NCBI GenBank assembly: GCA_015680685.1 | Contig: MNCI01020816.1 | Location: forward strand, 125,420 to 189,419 | From: Gnetum montanum | Lineage: Eukaryota; Streptophyta; Gnetopsida; Gnetales; Gnetaceae | Reading direction: 5' to 3' | DNA: 64,000 nucleotides | Shown: positions 56,231 through 64,000 of the stretch, piece after piece | Layout: each line of letters begins with the position of its first letter | How positions within the stretch are numbered: the first letter of the stretch is position 1 | Translations under genes and position numbers: made by a program | Notes under the pieces: generated by a model | The model's input: only the letters and a program-made list of their open reading frames with translations | Databases searched by the model: none | Told to the model about the DNA's origin: nothing

Positions 56231-57900
56231 TATATAGCTTAACTCTGAATCTCTAACTCTCCTTTTATCTTTAATAAGCTCCAAAGCCCCTTTTTGTTGA
56301 TCTCTCATCTGCAACAATTCATATATACCAATATTGGCCCTAACATGTTTATGATCCTTAATCAAATCATATTCTCTATCTCCATAAAAGCCTGGTTTCT
56401 TCATCCATTTACTAGGAGACTAATTTTGAGTACTTTGCTCTACATGATCTTCTTTACTTTTATTTTTCTCTCTTCTACTTGGTTCAAAAACCTTTCTCTT
56501 ACTAGATGGATTAGAAATAATGTTTGGAGGCCTGGAAGTAGTTAATCTTCCTTTTGATCGCAGATTTTATCCATTTTCTTCATTGTTATTACACTCTTCA
56601 TCTAATGGCATGTCCTCTTCAGAACTTGATTAGGAAGAGGTATCACTAGATCCATTACTAGAAGATTTTCTTACATAATGAACACCAGATAGCTCATTAT
56701 CTAATTCAATATCAAGGAAGTTGGACATAACAAAATCACTCTCATTATCATCATTTTCTAACTTAGTGTCTTGATGTTTATGTTTTCTATTTTTCTTTTC
56801 CTCCTTAATGTTAACTTTTGCCAAAGCTTTCTCTAGTTTCACTATTTTGTTGGACAAGTCTCTTATTAACTATCCTTCTCTAGATACTTTGCTTTTAGAC
56901 TTTTTCTCTACCTTAATATGTGATGGACCTAGTAATGCTTTAAATTGGGCAAACTTTTGCACAACAATCATCAATTTATCTTCTCTTTTTTAAGTTGTGA
57001 TAATCCCTTCATGATTCCAGTTCAACTATTTTTCTAACTGTATAGCTTCACTAAAGTAGTCATTCAATGTTAGCAAGTTTGGAGTTCTCCTTAACCAAAT
57101 TGAAATATTAGGATTCACAGCTTTAAGATAAGTATCTCTAAGCATTTTATCTAATGATCTATATTTTCTTTGAAAGAGTCCACAAATTCTTTGAAATTTA
57201 ATATTGAAATCTCTAATAAACTCTTTAACTCCTTGCTTAGCTTGTACTATCCTATGGTAAAGTTGTTTTTCATCTAATTGATTGTCAAACTAGGCCAAGA
57301 AAAGACTTTTCATGTCATCCCAACTTTTGATATTATTATTTTGTAAGTTTGAATACCAAATCTAAACCATATCCTTTAAATTTGCTATAAATAATCTAAA
57401 ATATTGATCTTGGTGTTCAATATTTGAATGAGCTAAAGCTAACTCAAACATGTGGATGTATTCTTTAGTCAAGTAAGCTTTTCTAGGAATAACAGGCTCA
57501 GGCAAATATTTGTAAACTACCTTAGGAATATCATTGTAGTTTTGAAATCCTAATGATATAGCTCTTTGCTAAGGATTTTCCATCCTATTAGAATTCTTTT
57601 TGATTGATGAACTCTTATATTTATTTGAATTTCTCTTATAGACTAAAACCAAACAGGAGAGCTGATCTCTTTATCCTTCTAGTTTTTACTCCACTACTTG
57701 TCCCAAATGCAAAAACCTTCTTTTGTTCTTCTTTTAATGAACAATAAGTCTTATAATCAAGAATTTCTTTGGAACTTTTCAAATATTCCAAACTATCAGT
57801 TTGTTTGATCATGAACTGAAAAATAGTATCTAGTTCCTTTCAAGCTCTCCTAGCACCAAAAGAGTTGTCAGTGTGCTAGGACTATCAAACTTATGAACTT
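56231..57900 (-). pseudogene. Gag of I2
   Basis: Minus strand, 5' to 3': AEEYIHMFELALAHSN-like segment (about 57440), RDTYLKAVNPNISIWLRRTP then NLLTLNDYFSEAIQLEK (57040-57150), a Lys/Glu-rich coiled coil (56760-56857), FLDIELDNELSGVHYVRKSS (56640-56720), and FYGDREYDLIKDHKHVRANI (about 56330-56395). Matches I3 and the large element in the same order. No Cys/His motif. Confidence 0.65.
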
Positions 57901-57939
57901 AGGTGACAAATTGCCTTACCTCCTTATAATGCCAAAATA

Positions 57940-57972
57940 ACTATTAGCGACTATTTGGGACTAGGCCACCAA
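57940..57972 (-). other. PBS flank of LTR C
   Basis: Minus strand TTGGTGGCCTAGTCCCAAAT next to the LTR end CAACA. Confidence 0.6.
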
Positions 57973-59318
57973 TGTTGGGGGCCTCAAGTCTCATGACCAA
58001 GGTCACTAAAAATGAAGGTATTCTTCAAACAAGGTTTAGGTGCTTGCAAGTCTTTGGCAACACCAAGGCCTAGATACCTCCAAATAGACTCAATGGCTAT
58101 GTAATGAACTAAGCGTGAGCATGTGTTTTCTGCTATGAATATTGAAATAGTTGGGTTGTGTGTGAAACAATAATTGGCTATCATAAAATAAATTCAGCTA
58201 TCTTTGTCAAATATTGTGAGTTGTTGAAAGTACATATTTTGTCAAGTCACTTAGTCTATATAGTTCCTATAGTACGTTACTTGTAACAAATAAAATTTTG
58301 CAAAAACATTTGAGAATAATTTTGTCAATCTACTTCTAATTTCCTCTAGAGAGGAAGTTTCACAAGAAAACTAGAAGTAGAGTGAGATCCAATGGACTTA
58401 GAAAGATAAAGAAAAAAAAAAGTAAATTTGTGTGAAATCCCAAATATTTAAGCAAGATAAATTGACATGAGGAAACACTGAAAAAAAGTTATCTCAATTT
58501 AATCTAACTACAAATTATCTAAACCCTCTAAGTGCAACAAGTAATTTCATAAAAGACAATATTATTATACTACCAAAAATCCTACGTAAACAATAAAGTA
58601 CAAGTCTCTATTTTGGCTAGTTAATAGTTGTCAAAGATTTCATTCAACAGAGCCTTTAAAAATTTGACAATTTCAAGATTGAAATACCAAGGCAATACAC
58701 TTTAAAATAATGAAGCTATTTCAATCGTCTCAAAATGCCAAATATTTTCCTCAATCCTCTATGCTCAAAATATGGAATTTCGTTAAGACATTACTATTAA
58801 ATTACTCTTGAGTCTTTTTAACAACATAAGCTCTTCTATGACAAATCTTAATAGGAGTCTAATATTGCACAAAAATAGAGCTATAAAAGTACCCTAGAGA
58901 AAATTTCAATGTTAAATGCCAAGCACAATACTACCTAAACTATTAGCTAAGTAACTAAAAAAATGGGAAGAAATGAACTAATAGGATTAAAACAAAGAAG
59001 CTAAATTGATGCCTTTATCAAGCCATTCTTTTCAAGAATTCTTCAAAGTACCTTCTTCCAATCTTCCCTCCTCTCCAATTCTACCCCTCAAGCCTTTCTA
59101 TAATGGCCTTGTGTAGTTACAATGATCACAACATATTAAGGTAAGTCACAAATATCTAAGGAATTAATTTATGACATCCATGGAAAGGTGTAACTTCTAT
59201 GAGAAATTTAAGCCATAGTGGGGAAATGTCCCATGAGAAATTACAAATATCAAGGAGTAATAGTTATAACTTCTTATGGAAGTTATAAATCTTCAAGATT
59301 AATAAAGTTCCCATGTCA
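57973..59318 (-). repeat. LTR C, complete, 1346 bp
   Basis: Starts TGTTGGGGGCCTC and ends CATGTCA, so on the minus strand TGACATGGG...CCCCCAACA. The most complete copy of the short LTR; serves as 5' LTR of I2 and 3' LTR of I3. Confidence 0.8.
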
Positions 59319-59335
59319 AATCCCCTACCTTTATT
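59319..59335 (-). other. Polypurine tract of I3
   Basis: Minus strand AATAAAGGTAGGGGATT followed by TGACATGGG. Confidence 0.65.
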
Positions 59336-59770
59336 GAGCAATCTTAAATAGTTCCTTACTCTTAAAGCATTGCTTCACATATTTTTATAAGTATTTACCA
59401 TACAAATTAATAATCCATTTTTTCAAAAATTTGGGCTTGAGAGGCAACTTTTTCTTCTCCCATTTCATCACTTGTAGCATTTTCTATCTCTCCCACCAAT
59501 GCAAATGCAAGTCCTTGTTGGGTAACATAATGCTTTAAACCCTTTGTTCTAGCTTCCAAACCATCAAGAACAATGGAAAAAACTTTGGAGAGCCTTCCAA
59601 GATGTTCAAATTTACAATCTCTAAGCAAAGGAAGGATACCATAATATTTTTTTTCTATAATTTGACCCATATATTTCTCTACAAGTTCTTCAATTTTGGA
59701 ATTATGGACTGAATTTTCCTTAGCAATGACCTTCATTACTCCATGAAATTGCATAAATGTGCCAACAATT
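59336..59770 (-). pseudogene. Cullin-derived segment in I3
   Basis: Open for 127 codons (59407-59790): KIEELVEKYMGQIIEKKYYG, ILPLLRDCKFEHLGRLSKVF, SIVLDGLEARTKGLKHYVTQ, QGLAFALVGEIENAT, SQAQIFEKM. It follows the cullin CR-repeat region (KLVEKVxxxLLxxE, LLRDDKxxDLSRMYRL, GLEPVAxxFKxHVTxxG, QEQVxxRK). After IFEKM the frame is lost, while the I2 copy continues LHDKYLQTYV. Upstream the first residues belong to element sequence (joined at about 59765 to gag/protease). No Rbx-binding winged-helix part is present. Confidence 0.7.
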
Positions 59771-61259
59771 ATCTTATCTATGTTAGACACATAGCTTAAC
59801 TCTGAATCTGTAACTCTTTTTTTTTTTTACCTTTAATGAACTCTAAAGCCTTTCTTTATTGATCCCCAATCTATAACAATTAATATATGCTAATATTGGC
59901 CTTGACATGTTTAAGATCTTCAATCAAATCATATTCTTCATCTCCATAAAAGTCTGATTTCTTCATCCATTTATTAAAAGACTAATGTTGAGTAATTTGT
60001 TGTACTTGATCTTCTTTACTTTTATTTTTTTCTTCTCCTTGGTTCAAAAACCTTTCTCTTAGTGGATGGATCATAAATGATATTTGAAGGCCTGAAAGTA
60101 GTTAATCTTTCTTTTAATCTAAGATTATATTCATTTTCCTCATTGTTATTACACTCTTCATCTGATGATATGTCCTCTTCAGAACTTGATAGAGAAGAGG
60201 TATCACTAGATCCATTATTAAAAGATTTGCTTGCCTAATGGACACTAGATAGCTCATTATCATATTCAATATCAAGGAAGTTTGACATAACAAGATCACT
60301 TTCATCCTCATCATCTACTAATTTAGTATACTGATGCTTATGTTTCCCATTCTTCTTTTCTTCCTTGATTTTCACTTTTGCCAAAACTTTTTCTAGTTTC
60401 ATTACATTGTTGAAAAAGTCTCTCATTAACTATCCTTTTTGAGATTCCTTTCTTTCTAACTCTTGCTCTATTTTAACATGATATGGCCTCGATAACTCCT
60501 TAAGTTGAGCAAAGTCTTGTACAGGAATCATCATCTTCTCTTCTTTTTTTCAAGTTGTGATAATCTCTTCACGATTCAAGTTTAATTCTTTTTCTAATTG
60601 AATAGCTTCACTAAAGTAGTCATTCAGTGTTATCAAGTTTAGGATTCTCCTTAAGAAAATTGAAATATTGGGATTCATAGCCTTAAGATAGGTATCCATA
60701 ATAATTTTATCTAATGGTCTCTATTTTCTTTGAAAGAGTCCATAAATTCTTTGAAATTTAAAATTGAAGTCTCTAACTAACTCTTTGACTCCTTGCTTAG
60801 CTTCTACTAGCTCATAGTATAGTTGTTATTAATCCAATTAATTGCCAAACTAGGCCAAGAAAATACTTTTCATATAATCCCATTTGTAATATTGTTACTT
60901 GGTAAGTCTAAATATCAAATCTAAGCCATATCCTTTATATTTGCTACAAACAATCTACAAGCTTGGTCTTGATGCTGAATATTTGCATGAGCTAAAGCTA
61001 ACTCAAAGAAGTGGATGTATTCTTCAGCTAAGTAAGCTTTTCCAGAAATAAAAGGCTCAAGAAAATATTTGTAAACTACCATATGAATATCATTGTAGTT
61101 TTGAAATCATAATGGTGTAACTCTTTGCCAAGGATTTACCATCCTATTAGAATTCCTTTTGATTGATGAACTCTTATATTTCTTTGACTTTCTCCTCTAG
61201 ACTAATAAACCAAAAAGAAGAGGTGATCTCTTTATCCTCCTAGTTTTTACTTCACTACT
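59771..61259 (-). pseudogene. Gag of I3
   Basis: Minus strand 60235-60426 reads VKIKEEKKNGKHKHQYTKLV then FLDIEYDNELSSVH, aligning with I2; 60580-61040 holds the gag core. At 59770 it joins directly to the cullin-like segment, so protease through integrase is deleted. Right end cut by the LTR at 61260. Confidence 0.65.
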
Positions 61260-62031
61260 TGATGAGTGACGAGGTACCCCTACACTCAACCATACGAATA
61301 CAAGCGTTACACGCACGATCCTGTCGAACTCCGTAGATGGACTAGTTGTGGCATCTAGACAGTTAGCCTTAGGTCACAATTCGCTATCTTCCCACCTAGA
61401 CTAGTATTAGCTTTGTCACATATGGTTTAGTCCAGAGTGATGTGTATGATGTGTTCCTATGATAATGCTACTCCTAAAGGCAATGGAAAAAAATATTTAC
61501 TAAGCTAGCCTAAGCTAGCCTAAGTGTGATGAGCATCTGTTCCTCAATCATTCGTACACATCTTGGACCTTGTGCATGACTACCAGTAGGATTACCAAGC
61601 GCAGATCCTAGGTACACTACTGGGTTACCAAGTAGTCACACTTAAATGCTCGTGATTAAGTTGTACTCATTCCATGTTTAACAGGAGTTTAAGGATGAGA
61701 AGAGATTAACTAGGAAAGCAGTAAATAAAAATTAATTAAATAATTAATTAAACTAAGTGAATGCTGCAATGATGAAGTAATTCTAGATCTTTATTTCTGG
61801 TCATGTACGTGTCCAAGTACGTCACACTCGAATAAAGGATGTCGTACAATTACATTCACCACACTACGGGCATACATTGGGAAATAATTCTAACTCTAAG
61901 AAGGAAAAACCGCAAGAGTTTGGGTAAGGAACTAAGAACTACTTACTACCTTCCAACTGATCTGTCTACCTCTTACTTATAGAAGAGGAGACAAGCTACA
62001 ATATCATGTATGCCCAAATGATGACTCATCA
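61260..62031 (-). repeat. Third LTR of the nested-element family (3' LTR of a second insertion)
   Basis: Starts TGATGAGTGACGAGGTACCC and ends ATGACTCATCA; follows the LTRs at 41115 and 47381 with more differences. Bases before it are CTACT. The matching 5' LTR is not in the window. Confidence 0.8.
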
Positions 62032-62199
62032 TACCCCCACAACTAAATGAAAACTCATCCTTGAGTTACAGTGATTACATAGTGGATAGGTATGGGATTA
62101 TTGGATGGTGAAAATGGGTTTATGCTGCAGTGTTGAATGAAAACAAAATTAAGACATAACACAAAGAATGTGCTACAACTACAAAATTTGTGGAACTCA

Positions 62200-62755
62200 T
62201 GTAGTTCCTGGTGGCGGTGGCTCCTCCATTGGTGTTTTCCCTTTGTCTTGTGCTCTAGGTTTTGAGACTTGATGACATTGAAGTATGGCCTAGAGTTTCT
62301 CCTCTTTAGTCCGAGGGTCTTGTGCCATCCATGCTAATGTTCCAATGTTCGATGGAGTTGGCACCTCCCATGGATAGGGTAGTTGCGGAAACATTTGATT
62401 TGCCTTGACATACCAAGCCACAAATACTCGTCGTTCCTCCTCATAGGCTTGGGCTTTATCTCTGTATTCTTGGAAATCCACAAGCTACCAAGCCAAATCT
62501 TTTGCGACACCTTTTTGGCCTTGGTAACTTGCCTTCACCACCTCAAGTTCAGAATTTGTGATCTCTAGTTTTTGCAGTAGCTTCTTGCGTTCCGAAAATT
62601 CTATTTCATATTTGTTGTAGGTGGTAGCTACCTATTGCTCAAGCTCAGTACTTGAGCACCCTACTATTAACATGGCAAGGTTGGCATATTGCAGGTTTGC
62701 CAGATCTATGTATTTTGTAAGATCTTGAATCTACAGGTCCTAGTTTTTCACTTCT
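62200..62755 (-). pseudogene. Coiled-coil coding trace, unrecognised
   Basis: Minus strand: YNKYEIEFSERKKLLQKLEI, TNSELEVVKASYQGQKGVAK, then the open frame 62290-62481 (VDFQEYRDKAQAYEEERRVF, WYVKANQMFPQLPYPWEVPT) and KPRAQDKGKTPMEEPPPPG. Heptad-like and charged, with a Trp/Pro-rich end. Three stops. Possibly a retroelement gag-like or accessory ORF; no domain recognised. Confidence 0.4.
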
Positions 62756-62830
62756 GAAACACCGTGAAAATTACGGGTTGGCCTCAGGCGAAGATTCGTA
62801 ATTTGAGCGAGAACGTGCCTCAAATCTGCC

Positions 62831-63045
62831 AAGGACAAGTTTACGCTCCATCACGCACGGCAGCGTGATGAGCGTAATAAGTTCCGAGACAGTGAAAGGC
62901 AAATTTGTCTAAGGACAAGTTTACGCTCCATCACGCACGGCAGCGTGATGAGCATGATAAGCTCCAAGACAGTTGAACACGCCTCGAATTCGTTCAAGGA
63001 CGAGTTTACGCTCTATCACGCACGGCAGCGTGATGAGCGTAATAA
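62831..63045 (+). repeat. Three tandem units with near-perfect hairpins
   Basis: AAGGACAAGTTTACGCTCCA...GTAATAAG units; hairpin starts at 62841, 62921 and 63006 (80 and 85 bases apart). Arms TTACGCTCCATCACGC and GCGTGATGAGCGTAA pair with a one-base bulge around a six-base loop region. Confidence 0.9.
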
Positions 63046-63129
63046 GCTCCAGGACAATTCCAGGACAATTAAGGGCAAAATCCAGAGAGGCATGACAGAT
63101 TGGCGTTTTTGCTTACGGTGCATAAATAA

Positions 63130-63525
63130 ATGGCCTTTACGCTCGTTACGCGGCGGTGCGTACCGGTGTGTGGGTCATAATTCAAGTTGAACGCTCCTTA
63201 CGCTCCAACACACGCCGCTGCGTGGTAAGCGTAAGTTATGCGTTATTTACGCTTTATCACGCGCAGTTGTGTGATGAACGTAAGTTCCACTTTGTTTACG
63301 CTGCACCGCGCACGGCTGCGTAGTGAGCGTATGCTACATTTACGCTTTGCCACGCATAGCTGCGTGGTGAGCGTAAAACGATCGTGAGCTCATTGTTTTT
63401 ACATCAGTACGCTCATACACGCAACGCAACGCGGATGAGTGATACAGCCTGAAAACAATTAAAGCACGCCTAGCATGTACCCATTTCTTACACGCACAAC
63501 ACGCAAACAAGCGTGTTGTGCGTAG
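63130..63525 (+). repeat. Further related hairpins
   Basis: TTTACGCT...AGCGTAA palindromes at about 63197-63235, 63246-63283, 63295-63331 and 63339-63376; looser ones at 63136-63170 and 63408-63440; and a perfect 13-base inverted repeat ACGCACAACACGC (63492-63504) / GCGTGTTGTGCGT (63511-63523) with loop AAACAA. Confidence 0.85.
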
Positions 63526-63619
63526 TCACAGTCTGACTTAAAAGATCATGCCAGCAGGGCCCGCAATATCCGGGACCTACGTCATCAGGGTTGCGCCTTT
63601 CCCAGGAAGCGTCGCGACC

Positions 63620-63626
63620 TATAAAT
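63620..63626 (+). promoter_or_regulatory. TATA box, plus strand
   Basis: TATAAAT in a GC-rich surrounding (GCGACCTATAAATGCC). A start about 30 bases on, near 63650, would precede the CACTTAGCACTTTGG leader. Confidence 0.55.
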
Positions 63627-63740
63627 GCCTCAATTGATAGAGATACCGGGGGGCAAAAAATTTCGGGTTAGCATATTTCTGAGCACCAGAGCACTTAGCA
63701 CTTTGGAGCAGAAATACAGAGATCAGCACTTTGGGCAATC

Positions 63741-63956
63741 GTGGATATCATCACCTTACAGCCGAAGCAGAGTGCAGATTTGAGCACCGGTGACAGGAAG
63801 AATCTTTCTGCTGAAAAGACTTTATCGATCAGACACAGTTTATCGGTAGAGGTTGAAGCTTGGCCTGCCTTGCATCTCAGCTTAGCCCACGAGGTAGATC
63901 GAACTTCTGTCCAGACCGTTTTGCTTTTTGTTTTGTGCTTGTTTCACATGCTGTAA
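63741..63956 (+). CDS. Small open frame, 71 codons, unrecognised
   Basis: Starts MDIITLQPKQSADLSTGDRK and ends in a hydrophobic tail (LLFVLCLFHML). It lies about 120 bases after the TATA box. No similarity recognised; within an LTR leader it may be chance. Confidence 0.2.
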   Translation: MDIITLQPKQSADLSTGDRKNLSAEKTLSIRHSLSVEVEAWPALHLSLAHEVDRTSVQTVLLFVLCLFHML

Positions 63957-64000
63957 TCGGGGATTCCCCAGTGTAATTTCTCATACGAAATATACATCTG

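Larger units (their letters stand above)
61260..64000 (-). mobile_element. Second element of the nested-type gypsy family, runs off right edge
   Basis: LTR 61260-62031, purine tract GGGGGTA (62032-62038, minus) and an interior with a coiled-coil coding trace that is unlike the 43-47 kb interior. Interrupted at about 62756 by CpG-rich DNA. Inserted in gag of I3. Confidence 0.6.
62756..64000 (+). mobile_element. CpG-rich plus-strand segment, probable start of a young LTR element
   Basis: From about 62756 (TGAAACACCGTGAAAATTAC) composition changes sharply to GC- and CpG-rich. It contains a hairpin cluster, a TATA box at 63620 and then a leader-like stretch ending TGTAATTTCTCATACGAAAT, as in R/U5 of plant LTRs. 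It interrupts the coiled-coil trace. The right end is outside the window, so LTR status is inferred; a host promoter is the alternative. Confidence 0.45.

Noticed and set aside
62841-63045. Hairpin units as a CRISPR array
   Set aside because: Only three tandem units, no unique spacers of constant length (the spacers are similar to each other), no cas genes, and the context is plant retrotransposon DNA.
63741-63956. Small frame as a secreted peptide gene
   Set aside because: The hydrophobic run is at the C-terminus, not the N-terminus, and the frame lies in a probable LTR leader; kept only as a low-confidence open frame.

Overview
The window looks like intergenic DNA from a land plant with a large, retrotransposon-dominated genome. 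Evidence: Ty3/gypsy protease, reverse transcriptase (RT), RNase H and integrase fragments of the Tat type, a Ty1/copia-type gag with an initiator-Met tRNA primer site, a plant L1-type LINE, and fragments of a PPR-like gene and a cullin gene. The sequence is AT-rich and CpG-poor. A seed plant, possibly a gymnosperm, is my guess; nothing here fixes the species. I see no intact host gene, rRNA, tRNA or CRISPR. Nearly all coding traces are on the minus strand and broken by stops and frameshifts.

Layout. 1-3.3 kb: gag and protease of a gypsy element that runs off the left edge, followed to 7.6 kb by LTR-like DNA. 8.1-10.2 and 23.2-24.3 kb: two halves of one LINE, split by a 12.9 kb Tat-like gypsy element (10320-23222) with a 3.5 kb LTR; its left LTR copy has lost its outer end. 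24.3-24.55 kb: a possible tRNA-derived SINE. 25234-31317: a gag-only copia-type element with two ~1.08 kb LTRs and a near-matching target duplication. 31.3-35.8 kb: unassigned AT-rich DNA with a 63-bp minisatellite. 35827-36227: a fragment of the same copia LTR, abutting the next array.

36.2-61.26 kb: a chain of a second Tat-like subfamily with short LTRs: LTR A, interior I1, LTR B, interior I2, LTR C, interior I3. I1 keeps protease to integrase but has lost gag. I2 and I3 keep gag but have lost most of pol. I2 and I3 both carry a cullin-derived segment directly before the polypurine tract. LTR B is interrupted near its end by a PPR-like gene fragment. I1 is split inside its integrase gene by a younger gag-protease-only gypsy element (41115-48177) with a perfect CTAAT target duplication. 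A relative of that element starts at 61260 and is itself interrupted at about 62756 by a CpG-rich segment with a cluster of hairpins and a TATA box, probably the start of a young plus-strand LTR element leaving the right edge.

Points of most interest: an RNase H-like domain placed between protease and RT in both Tat-like subfamilies; the cullin-derived segment carried by one of them; and the hairpin cluster at 62.84-63.52 kb. All coding calls are my own reading of translated frames, without database searches; boundaries given as approximate are by eye.
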